64,000 bases of DNA, taken from assembly GCA_902729315.2 (NCBI GenBank), contig LR746272.1:1488001-1552000 (forward strand), given 5' to 3'. How positions within the stretch are numbered: position 1 is the first letter of the stretch; each line of letters starts with the position of its first letter. The notes under the pieces are model-generated. The model made no database searches. It had not been told where the DNA came from and saw nothing but the letters and a program-made list of their open reading frames with translations. The translations under genes were made by a program, and so were the position numbers. Below, one piece after another: positions 36,765-47,666 of this stretch. The stretch comes from Spirodela intermedia (Eukaryota; Streptophyta; Magnoliopsida; Alismatales; Araceae).

Positions 36765-39700
36765 TCACCTTCCATCGGCAGAGGTGAAGGAGTCTGCGAA
36801 GCCGGAGGGCCTTGTGGGGATGCTGGTCTGGGTGGTGTCGTTGCTGGCGGCGAAGGACGACGGGGAGGCGGCGCCGCCGCCGCCGTTGGGCGGGGCGTCG
36901 CACTCGAAGGCCTGCCACTTCTTCAGCGCTTGCGGCAGCGTCATCTCGAGGTCGATCCCGAGGCCATCCTCCGCGTCGGGGTCAACGGGCTTCCAGAGCT
37001 CCGCCAGCAGGGACAAGACGTTGACGGCGTGCCCCATGTCGGGCCTCTGGTGGGGCTCTCGGGCGCAGCAGTGCCCCGCCAGCTCCGCCACGGTGGCGAC
37101 GCTGGCCAGCGTCTCCTCGTCCAGCTCGATCGCTGGGTCAACGGCCTCCCGAAAGTCGCCGCCGCCCTTGGCCAGCTGCACCCGCCGGAACCAGGACACC
37201 AGGTGGACGCTCTCCTCCGGCCGGCTCTCGTCGAGGGCCTTCCTCCCCGTTATCAGCTCCATCAGGATTACGCCGAAGCTGAACACGTCTGCCTTCGTGG
37301 TCACTCGCCCCGTCACTGTCGGAGGAACACCAAGTAAGTCAACGACCGAGGAAGAAATATAAAGTCAACGACTTCGGGGAATTTTTAGGATACCTGCGTA
37401 TTCGGGAGCAAGATAGCCGAAAGTTCCGGCGAGCCTGGTTTCGACGGAGCATTTGCCGTCGGGGGCGAGGCGGACGAGGCCAAAGTCAGAGACCTTGGCC
37501 TTGAGGTCGTCCCCGAGGAGGATGTTGGAAGGCTTCAGATCCCTGTGGATGAAGCTCTGGTGAGCAAGGCTATGGAGGTACTCCACCCCTCTGGCCACGT
37601 CCAAGGCAATGGCGACCCTCTTCGTCCACTGCAATGGCTTCAGCCCTTCGTCTTTCCAGTCGAAGAGGTGGCGGCTGAGGGTGCCCATGGGCATGTACTC
37701 GTAAACCAGGAGCCTCTCGTTCCCTTCCAGGCAGTAGCCGAGGAGGGAGACCAGGTTGCGGTGGCGGACCTTGGTGAGGACGGCGATCTCCGAGCGGAAC
37801 TCGGCGAGGCCCTTGGAGCCCATCACGCCGGATTCCATCCTCTTCACGGCGATCTTCGTTCCGTCGTGGAGCTCCCCTCTGTAGACAGTCCCGAAACCGC
37901 CGCTGCCCAGGATGTTATGTTCGCTGAAGTCGCCGGTGACACTCCGGAGCACCTGGATGGAAATGAGCATGTTGCCGGCGTCGACCAGGCAGGCGTCGCC
38001 GCCGGCGGGGATGCTGCTCGCCGTGCTGCGCGTCTCGCTGAGGGTCCTCGCCCCGCTGGTCAGAGCGGCGGAGCCTGCGACGGTGATCTTCACCAGGTCT
38101 TGATCGGAGCCGGAATGCCGGGGATGGATCACGGTGGTGTTCGGGCTCTGGACTCTGCCAGAGGCTCGCTTCTTCGTCTTGTACAGAGAGAAGATCAGCA
38201 GTCCGATCAGGGAGGCTCCAAAGACGGCCCCCAACACCGATCCCACTATGATCCCGACTGAACGGGAAGAAGCTCTCTCGGTTGATCCGCCGCCGCTGTC
38301 CGGCGCATTTGAGTCCCACCCCCCGCCGCCGCCGAGGGGTGCGATCGCGGTGGGAGGGGAAGAACCACCGGCGCCGTCCCTTCCGAGGGCTGGATTTCCG
38401 GCCGTGTTCACCAAAACACTGGCAGGGAATGCAGGGACCGACCCGGAGAGCGAATTGTTGGACAAGTCCAGATCTTTGAGGCTCGGGAGCGTGGCCAGCA
38501 ATGGCGGAATCGTCCCCGTCAGGTTGTTGTTGGAGAGCCAGAGTCTCTGGAGTGACTTGAGGGAGGCGAACTCCGGCGAGACCACGCCGGTGAGGCCCAT
38601 CCCCCGGAAGTTGACGACGGTGACGTTCCCACCGCCGTCGCAGCTGATCCCCAGCCACCCTGCGCAGGGATCATTCCCCCGCCAGTTCTCTGCAAACCTG
38701 CTGGGGTACCCGAAGGACTTGGCCACCGCCAGCAGCGTGGCCACTCGAGGGTCGCAGCTCCCGGGGGTCGTCTTGCAGAACCTTCCGCTCTCTGGGTCTA
38801 CGTCCGCCGTCGCAACGGTCATGGGGAACACCGGCACGGGGCCCTGGAAGAGGTTGTTGGCCAGAGTCACCTTCCTCAGGGAGGGGAGGGAGGTGAGCGA
38901 CGGCGGGACGAGGCCCGTGAAGCGGTTGTCCCTGAGTCCCAGGTCCTGGAGGTCGACGAGGGCGGAGAAGTCCGGCAGAGGGCCGGAGAAGGCGTTCGAC
39001 TGCAACCAGAGCTGGGTGAGGGAGGTCATGTTCTGGACAACGTCAATGGGGCCGGTGAGACGAGCGCTCCCCTGCTGGTTGTTCAACCACAGGGACCGGA
39101 TGGAGGAGGAAGAAGATGAGGCGAAGCTTGCTGGGATTCCCCCCTGAAGCAGGTTGTAGGCCAAGGCCAGGTGGGAGAGGCTGGGGAAGGCGGTGCCGAA
39201 GAAGTCAGGGACGGTGCCGGTGATGTTGGCGGAGTTAGCCGAGAAGTTCACCAGCGAGGAGGCGTCCTTCAGGCTGGCGGGTATCTCCCATGGCTCGAAG
39301 GGGTTATGGTCCAGTGACGCGGCCTGCAGGGCGGACATGCCGGAGAAGAAATCGGCGGGGATGGAGGAGAAGAGGTTGCCGTGGAGGAGGAGGATCTGAA
39401 GGGTGACCATGCCGGCGAGAGAGGGGAGCGGGCCGGCAATCTGGTTCTGCTGGAGCTCCAGGCGGACGAGGGCGGTGAGGTTGCGGAGCTCGCCGACGAG
39501 CTCGCCTGCGACCTTTTTGCTGCCGATCTGTATGGCGGTGACCCGGTTGCCGGAGCAGGAGACGAGCGGCCATGTACAAGGGTCGGCGGCGTCGGACCAG
39601 CCCAGAGACTTGTCCGCCCCAAGGCCCTTCGCCACCGCCCGCATTGCGGCGGCGTCGGCAGGGGAGGCCTGCGCATCAGCGGCGCCGGGGAAGAAGACGG

Positions 39701-39770
39701 AGAGCGCGAGGAAGAAGGAGACCCCAACGAGGCCCAGCCCACCTCTTAGGGTTCGTCTATACGAGCCCAT
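36765..39770 (-). CDS. TMK1: TMK-type leucine-rich-repeat receptor kinase (two exons)
   Basis: TMK kinases at the plasma membrane relay auxin signals from apoplastic ABP1-like receptors to growth and the cell wall. Exons (minus): 39770-37394 and 37315-36765, joined at a GT/AG intron in the APE-V junction, giving 975 residues (Arabidopsis TMK1 is 942). Order: signal peptide (about 1-33, ending AADAQ); a [13 protein letters not shown] cap; first LRR block; a non-LRR island with [13 protein letters not shown]; second short LRR block; a Ser/Gly/Pro-rich juxtamembrane stretch; membrane helix [20 protein letters not shown]; kinase from about residue 617. Kinase residues are complete: [46 protein letters not shown], so it is an RD-type active kinase. 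GC3 is very high. The island between two LRR blocks distinguishes TMK from other receptor kinases; which TMK paralogue it is remains uncertain. Confidence 0.93.
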
Positions 39771-40490
39771 GATAGAGGCTGCTACGGCGGCGGCTGAAGG
39801 TTACCGCCTCCGACGAGGAAGCGAGGCTGCTGCTTCTCGAGGCCGCCTCATTCCCCGCCGCTGATGGCGGTGCAAAAGGGGAAAGAAGAAGAGGATGAAG
39901 ATGACGGGTTCGCACGGCACAGAGTAGACCGAGGGGGAGAGATAATGTATACATATTATTTCTTTAAAATAAAATAAATCCGACAGAATCTTAATGATTG
40001 AAAGAAAGGAAATAATATATAATTAATTAATCATAAAAAATGATTCACTGAATATTTACTGGCCCTCGTTTCCAGCTCCCTCGAAAGATTTTTGGCGAAT
40101 TTTGCGAGTGTCCAATAAATCCGGGATTAATTTCGGGGGATATGAGTGAATGACATAAATGCCCCCGCCACCACTTCCGAGTATCTGTCGTTGTCGAGGA
40201 CACGTCGTCGGAGGGGGGGATGTCACGTGATGGGCCCCACTCGGGAGCCACTTCCCCACCTGTTGAGCTGTCTCCTGGACCAGGTAAGCAACTGGGCTGC
40301 CGCCAGCTAGCGAGTAACGTGGACCAACAGTGCGTCGCCCGGGTCGTCCGCGGATCCATGGTCGGGTATTTTGTGCCCGCTATGGGTTCAACGGGTGTTT
40401 CAAAGTCTGCCACTTGACGCCAATGGGCCGGCCGGTCTGGCCCAATAAAAAATGCCTTGACTAGTCAAAAAGGCCCACTTACCAGTCTAT

Positions 40491-40548
<58 letters not shown>

Positions 40549-40936
40549 TTTGGGTCAACGTTGTTGCCTGACTTTTCCAGCCATCTTCGATTCTTTCGTC
40601 TTGTCAACTCGGTATAGATCGCTTTTGTGTCCGAGAACCAGCAACCGTGCCATCGACCTGCTTCATTCCCAAAGTTTTGGAGTCGCCCACCATGTCCACC
40701 TTCCTTGGGCCTAACCCTAACCGGCGACCCCACTCTCGGCCTGCTCCCGCTGAAAGTGCGGCTTTCCCCTCTCCTGGAGAAAGCTCCGGATACCAAACCC
40801 AATGGCCAGAGTGTTGCTCATCCCTTTCCCCTCCTCTCTTCCAACCGGCGGGGAAGACTCCGAGCCATATATGCCCCCTGGTCTCATCAGTCCCAACTGG
40901 TTCTTCTCTCTCTCTCTCTCTCTCTTCGGGGGGAAC
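39771..40936. promoter_or_regulatory. Divergent promoter between TMK and cytochrome b561
   Basis: TMK (minus) and cytochrome b561 (plus) are head-to-head with 1166 bases between starts. Positions 39940-40050 are AT-rich and probably hold the TMK core promoter. A (GT)n(GA)n compound microsatellite is at 40490-40543, and a CT tract at 40903-40925 lies 11 bases before the b561 ATG. The ORFs at 40479-41260 on the minus strand are shadows. Confidence 0.55.
40490..40543. repeat. Compound (GT)n(GA)n microsatellite
   Basis: About 13 GT units run directly into 14 GA units. Confidence 0.95.
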
Positions 40937-41856
40937 ATGGACTTGATAGCGCGAGAGGGAACCCGGCTGATGGCCACCCACGTCGCGGCAGCGGCGCACC
41001 TCTTCGCCCTTGTGGCGGCTGTTCTCCTTCTGGTGTGGACGATCCGCTTCGGCGGAGGGATCGCCCTCCACTCCTCCAACAAGGAACGCGTCCTCAATGT
41101 ACACCCACGGCTGTCTCTCATTCTTCCCCGTTCCTGCACCCCTTTCACCAGCGCTTCTCTCATTAACTCTGTGGCTTTCTCTCTCTTTCTCTCGCAGGTA
41201 CACCCGGTGGTAATGTTCATGGGCTTCATCTTCGTGGCAGGGGAAGGTAGGGTTCCCATCGTCTGAAACGGGATTCTCTTGTGCCTTCTAATGAGAGCGT
41301 TTGGCTGCAGCGATCATGGCGTTCAAGATAATCCGGGCGCCGAAGAAGCTGCAGAAGCTGGTGCACATGGCGCTGCAGCTGGTGGCGCTGGGCTTGGGCA
41401 GCTTCGGAGTCTACGCGGCTTTCAAGTACCACAGGGAGAGCCACATACCAGACATGACCAGCCTCCACTCATGGCTGGGGATGGCCACCATCTGTCTCGT
41501 CGGCCTCCAGGTTTTCTTCACCATCTCCCACAGGTTTCTCTTCGGCTCCTCCTCCTCCTCCTCCTTCCCCCTGATCACGCCGCATAATTCACACGCAGTG
41601 GATCTTTGGGTTCCTCCTCTTCTGGTTCCCCGGCGCGCCGCGGCCAGCGAGGGCGGCGGCGGCGCCGCTTCACGCGTGCACCGGCGTGGCCCTCTTCCTC
41701 ATGACGATCTGCACCGCCGAGACGGGGCTCGCCCAGCGGGCGGCGGAGCCCGGCATGGAGTCCCGCCTGCTCAACTTCGCCGGCCTGTTCATCCTCCTCT
41801 TCGGAGTCGTCGTCTCTCTCTCCGTCGCCCTTCCCCGCCTCACCGTGCACAGTTAG
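40937..41856 (+). CDS. CYB561: Cytochrome b561, ascorbate-dependent transmembrane electron carrier (four exons)
   Basis: Moves electrons from cytosolic ascorbate across a membrane, usually the tonoplast or plasma membrane, using two b hemes. Exons: 40937-41098, 41198-41246, 41311-41510 and 41599-41856; the frame joins to 222 residues, the normal family size. Hydrophobic helices fill most of the protein. Histidines that fit heme ligands are in VHPVVMFMG (exon 2), LVHMALQLV (exon 3), SLHSWLGMA (exon 3) and PLHACTGVALF (exon 4). The GEAIMAFKII stretch and the cytosolic KYHRESHIPDMTSLHSW loop are typical of plant members. The start is the MDLIAREG methionine; one 11 codons on (MATHVAAAAH) could also serve. 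Exon 2 begins with the same eight bases as intron 1. Confidence 0.92.
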
Positions 41857-42472
41857 GGTTTCCATTCCTCCCTCTGTTCCCAAGCTTTCTTTTCCATTCT
41901 GAGATCATTCTCTCCTCAGGTCTAAAATCATTGTATAACCCTATTCTTTTAATTACTATGAAAAACCCCTACTTTTGGTATGTTCCTGCTGATCCGCACG
42001 TGCCCACCACACGTGCCGATTTAGATTACCGTCGAAGCTTCCACGGCGGTGGTTGACCCCAGGAGAAGCGTCTACCAGACGGAGCGGTCTCTGTCGGGGT
42101 CGCCACCACCTTGAAGGTCCACTTGTGGAGGCCCATCCGTCCAGCCCAATAAGAGGTTCGTGGATTACGACAGAGGGGGCCGTCGGTTACTGGATCCTTC
42201 GTGTGGACGGGCGGATGGATGTGACTGAGGCTGAAAGGACAAGGCCCGTCGGGTTCGGGACACCGGCTAAGCAAACGAGACGGAGCATATTATGAAGATC
42301 GGTAATTACACCTCCAGTGACGGTACCGCGGCGCCACCACTTCAGGTCTACCGACCTGGACGGGACGGCGGCGGCTGCCATCTTCTTTCCGGCGAGAGCT
42401 CTGGAAGTGTTCCAGCGAGGGTGAGAGGTAGGAATTGAGGGGATTGGGGAGAAGTGGTGGTGGTGGGGGGGC
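41857..42472. other. Intergenic region between b561 and the RING gene
   Basis: Holds the b561 3' UTR and the RING gene promoter and leader. No coding or repeat feature is supported. Confidence 0.5.
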
Positions 42473-45400
42473 ATGTCGACAGCAGCGGGATCATCGGAGC
42501 CGCTGCTCAGAGCGGGCAGCGCCTCCCGGCGGAACAGGCTGGCGGCGCTGCTGGAGCGCGCTACGGGGCGGAGAGGGGCGTCGACGCTGGTAAGGGAAAC
42601 CGCGGCGATGCAGCTGGAGGAGCGGCGAATCCACTGGGGATACTCGAGGCCGGTGGTGGCGCTGGATATCGTGTGGAATCTCGCCTTCGCGGTGGCGGCT
42701 GCGGTCACGCTGGCGTCCACTACCGGGGAGCGGCCCAACGTCCTGATCCGGCTCTGGGTTGCAGGGTACGCCCTGCAGTGCGTCGTCCACGCGACGCTTG
42801 TTTGGGTGGAGTACCGTCGGAGGACCAGGAGGCGGAGGAGTGTAGAGGACGGGGGGCAGGAGGTCACTGATTCCGAAGGAAATGAAAGCGAAGAGGAGGA
42901 AGATTTGCGTGGCGATCCCCTGCTTGGACGAAGGAGGCGATGGGCACGGTTTGTAGAATCTGAGTTTTTTCGTTTACTTACTCCTTTGGTCAGACACTCT
43001 TCGTATGTCGGTGATTGGTTAGGTTTCAAATATTAATAGAATTTTGTGTGGTTCACCTCGTAGTGGCCTTCTTCCCCCCATCCGTAATTCGAATCGAAAA
43101 CCGTCATGAACTTTGTTGGTAAGACTCTATGTTAGGTTAAGAAAGCTGGGGTAAATCTTGCGTAATTATGTTATTCTCTTCCGAATAAACTACAGAATCT
43201 GGAGTGAACATGCCATTGGCCTTGAAGACGATTCAACGTACCTTTGAGGCCTGTTGATGCTTAGGATGAGAACTTGAACATTCTAGATGATAATTTTATT
43301 TTTCTTCAGTCATCATAATAGGGGTTACCAGGCTACCTTATCTTCTGCATACCCCTAAAAACTCTCGTCACTGTAATATCACATTGCAGTTCATGAATGA
43401 ATGCTACTGGAGCAATGGCATTATCATGTTTTTAAAAAAACTAAAGGTGTGTGCAACCCATGGTGTTTTGATTTTAACCTTAAATTTTACCCTTCCGTAC
43501 CAATGGCTAGAATTTTGACTTAGGGCTTCTATTTTCGGTTAAGGGCTGGTTTAGCACTATCCTAGAATTTACGGTTTCACCAAACATGTCTTACATATCA
43601 TCATAGAGGGAAATGAGATTCCTTTCTCAACTGCCAATCCTCGGTGTTGTACTAGGTATCATGCGTCAATTTTTTGGCTTTGTGCATTAATTCAAGGTCG
43701 TTTTTTTGTTCTCTCAGAATGGCTAAACGGTGTGAGTCACTGAACACAGTGGTGTCCTTCCTCTGGTGGACGGTTGGCTTCTACTGGGTTGTCTCTGGTG
43801 GTGAAACTCTGCTGCAAAATGCTCCTAAACTTTATTGGTACGTGTATGATTCATGAATGGCGTGATAACTTTGAATGAAATTTCACCTTTTTGAATCAAA
43901 AATGCATTTCTGCGAGTGGTTCTCTCCTTCTTGCCTGTTCTGTGTTTGTAGGTTTAGTGAACTAGACTTGCTTTTATTTTGAAGCTTGGTGTTAAATTTC
44001 AGTTTATGATTTGGACTAAATCACACATTCCTCTCGTTCTAAGGCCTTTTGCCCATTCTTTTTCCTAAGTCATAATTTACTCAGATAAGGGTGTGGATTT
44101 GTGAAGTGAAAAAATTTAATCGCCTGAATAACCACTTTTTTGCATCAGTTTCAAAATAGAGATAAATTACTAATATTCAACATCCTTGATTATACATTAT
44201 ATTGACATGTCTGTGCAGTCAATTTTCTCTCTGGAATCTAGGTATCAAATGATTGAATAATCGGGTTCAATTTACTTAATGTTTATCAGATTCCTCTTCC
44301 TCATCCATTAGTCATCAATTATCAGATATCAGTTCAGAAGAGAAGGATACTCCATGAGCTTCCCATAATTTTCTCATTTTTTAAATTAAAGCGTGATTCA
44401 GGATATCATCCATAACTTTTATTCAGGAGCATCCGTTCGTTAGATGATTATTCACATCGATAGCAACGCCTCCAGTGATGTACTTGATCCCATGACCTAA
44501 ACTAGTCACAAAGTTTTGCCAATTTAAGAGAACATTGACAGCCATCTACCATGTGTGGTATACTTTCGGAGAAATTTCTGCAGAGGACGAAGGGGCGAAC
44601 ATATTAGAGAGTTGGATTTTATGTGCTCTCTTCTGTCTCTGTTATCGCTTGTTGAAAATTTGCTTTCAAAAAATTAGCTGTGTGATTTTTTTCAGAATGC
44701 TTAAAAGAGTCGACTGAGCATAATCTCCGAATTCCTGTGATTAACTTGTGCAGGTTGGCGGTAGTATTTCTGGCATTTGACGTGTTCTTTGCCATCCTTT
44801 GCGTGGCTTTGGCATGTGTCATAGGCATTGCACTGTGTTGCTGTCTGCCTTGTATTATTGCAATTCTTTATGCAGTAGCTGGACAGGTAAGTTCCTAACT
44901 CTCTATCAAGATGGGAAAAGCGCTTTCTCAGATTCCTAATGGCTTTTGTTTTTTATCACAAATAGGAAGGTGCTTCAGATGCAGATATCAATATTCTTCC
45001 AAAGTACAGGTTTGTCCAACTCTGCACCAATGAGGAAAAAGAAAGTGCAGAAGCTGGGAGAATGATACCCATGGGAACCAACGGCGGTGAACAGACGCAT
45101 GAACAGTTATTATTGCAAGAGGATGCTGTAAGCATTTCATATTTTATTTTTGGAATGCCTTCTTATGTCAAGTATTGAATTTACATGATGAATTTACTGC
45201 TTCTGAAGCTTGATCATGTTCATTGGATGAGTCAAAATTTAGTTGACTCGTTAGTGCTCTCTTTTGAGTCTTTCCTTCTATGCTATTTCGGAGAAGCGCT
45301 AGGTCGCCAGAGATGACCATTGCGCTCGAGAGAGAAAGAGCGAGAGATTGGGTTGCGAAAAATGGACCTTATTCATTTGTGTCGATGGGTACAGGTATTC

Positions 45401-46752
45401 ATAGACGACTCTAGTAATTGGACCGGTTCCGGTTAGACGGGTTTCGCTTTAACCGAACCGGATCCAATATGAAAAGAAAAAATGATGACATGAATACAAT
45501 TACTAGGATGCGGGGGCTTGTGAATAAAATGCCCTGTTCCGACATGCTGTTATGTATCATAGATCTGATATGCTTACTGTAAATCAGAACTGATGGCTCT
45601 GATGCCGGCTAGCTTAGGGAAGAAGCTATTCGTTTCTTATGGAGCGAATCAGTTCACCTTTTATGATTCTATAAACGAGCGAATCAAGGTTGAGTTTTGC
45701 TTCTTTTTCCTTGGTGCTAAATTTCGCTTCTTCTGGCATCTTACTTCATCCTCTCTCGCTTTCAGGCACTACAGTTTGCCCTCCCCTCCCTTGTGCTTAC
45801 TGTGTTTTATTCATTCATACATTGATGCTTAAGCCAAATGCCACATTCGATCTTCTGATGTGTGACATCTCTGTTTTTCACTTTGGATCTGAAAACACAG
45901 AATCCTTGGCTGATGGGCCACCAAGTGTCCTCTATGCTGCCTTATCGTTATGATCGCTAGCTTTAGCGTGTTAGCCAATGTAGAAGGCTGTCTGCTTATG
46001 CTGCTTTCTTCACCTCTTGTGGATATTTTTAGTCCTTTTTGGCATGAGGGTTTTATGTTGCTTTTAAAGGAAATTGCGGCGGATACCTTTAGAGTATGTG
46101 AATCACTGATCGCTAGCTTTAGCGTGTTAGAGATTTTTCCTATGAATGAAGTGCAGGAAAATAAACTGATTTCTGATCGATGCAACTAGCATGTGGGTCA
46201 TTTTGATCTTTGGTTGAGGTCATGAATCAGAACCCAAGATACCACTGTTGCCAACGAGCCATGATGAATGTGTTCAGACACCAATCTTATAATTTGCCGG
46301 TCAGCTGCGCTGGGTGGGAAATTGGAGAATAAGTGGTCTTAAATTCTCAGAATAATATTATTTTTTTTCCTGTTGACTTTTTAATTTAGTAAATGTTATC
46401 CCTTGGAAGTCAAATCTTATTTTCTTGGTAAATCACTCTTTTTCCCTTCATTTTTCATGCATTTTCTAGCATCCCTTTTTTCCTGTTTGACATCTTTTAC
46501 ATCCGATGGGTTCCTCAACTTATTTTCTGAGTGAACACTTTTTCATATATATATATATTTATTTATTTATTTATTTTTATTTTACTGTGGTGCTAGGAAT
46601 GCTGCATCTGTCTCACAGCATATGAAGATGGCACAGAACTCCATGCCCTTCCATGCAACCACCACTTTCATTCCACCTGCATCATTAGATGGCTCCGGAT
46701 CAACGCCACCTGCCCCTTATGCAAATACAATATCCTCAAAGGAAGTGAATAG
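42473..46752 (+). CDS. Membrane RING-H2 E3 ubiquitin ligase, At4g11680-like (five exons)
   Basis: Exons: 42473-42948, 43718-43837, 44754-44886, 44966-45127 and 46597-46752. The joined frame is 348 residues plus stop. Exon 1 encodes [16 protein letters not shown], a first hydrophobic pair ([20 protein letters not shown] and a second segment before [12 protein letters not shown]) and an acidic linker. Exons 2-3 carry [18 protein letters not shown] and [20 protein letters not shown] with the CCCLPCII motif, giving four likely membrane helices. Exon 5 is the [32 protein letters not shown], a C3H2C3 pattern. This layout is that of the plant At4g11680/At1g63170 group of ubiquitin ligases, whose targets are unknown. 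The exon 1 donor (GT at 42949-42950) is inferred from phase: it gives CG|A and avoids a stop, but a different donor is possible. Confidence 0.85.
45951..46130. repeat. Perfect 24-base direct repeat in RING intron 4
   Basis: The same 24 bases occur at 45951-45974 and 46107-46130. The core is CTAGCTTTAGCGTGTTAG. They are 156 bases apart within a 1.47-kb intron. Confidence 0.9.
46544..46580. repeat. (AT)n/(ATTT)n tract before RING exon 5
   Basis: Alternating AT units run into ATTT units just before the polypyrimidine tract of the last acceptor. Confidence 0.88.
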
Positions 46753-47666
46753 AAAAGGCAAAGAACAGTTGCGGGAGAGCAGCTCCAAACCTCTGCCTTC
46801 TCTTCCTCTTCATATGTACATAAGCGAAGACGAATGTAAAGAAGAACAGCTTTTCCTAGTACTACCACCTTAGTAGAGAGTCCACATCACTGTGTTCGCA
46901 TATGGTTGACAATGCATCTCACCATCTACTGTTTCGGTCACCTTTAGTGGGTCTCTCTCTGTGCTGCAGAAAGCTTGAAACCATCACCTGCTATCATGTT
47001 CTGTGTAATGGTGTGTGAAGGTTTAAGATATGCCATTGATAATCAGCAGGGAAGCTCACAAAATTATATAACTTGAGATCAACCTCTCTGTGAAATGTTG
47101 AAGCGTTCATTTCTATGATTAGCAACATAAATCCGTCACTAGAAGCGAAAAATACTCAATAAATGACCTTGTAAGGCCTCAGAAAATGGAGAAACTCTAC
47201 CATAAAAGCGGATCATTTTGTTCTGAAACACAAATGTATACTCTGCGCATGATCAAAAAGACAGAGGATTTGTGTTGCATGCAGCCACAGAAGATGAAGA
47301 GTTAGTTCTACTGAGTTCCCTGGTGCATACGCACATAAGCTTCTCACCAAGACCTGCCAAGATTCACCACAATCTACGACCAGGAGCCAGAAGGTACACC
47401 TAAACACTAATGCGTATTCATATCTTGGGGATTTATCTGCCTTGAAACTAGTACCCATAAAGAGTACACCCATTTTTCGAACTTGTGCTTGCTCCCTGCA
47501 GCGACTGTTCTTCACCATGGAGATTGACGTAGATAATCTTGATGAGACAGTTTTGTCTTTCTGTCACAATAACCCTGATCTTTCACCCTGGTCGAGTGAC
47601 TTCTCCAGGGCTGAAGAGGGAGCAGCTAGAGATAGGTTCCATGTAATGATCTTTACTTAGAGAAGT
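46753..47666. other. Convergent 3' regions of the RING and PPR genes
   Basis: The RING gene (plus) and PPR gene (minus) end toward each other here. ORFs at 47213-47660 have no family features. Nothing else is supported. Confidence 0.5.

Noticed and set aside
38134-39147. 337-codon plus-strand ORF opposite the TMK gene
   Set aside because: Antisense shadow of a GC3-rich exon; no recognisable features.
42187-43029. 280-codon minus ORF opposite the RING gene first exon
   Set aside because: Composition is Ser/Arg-rich and low in complexity; the plus-strand exon has the family sequence.
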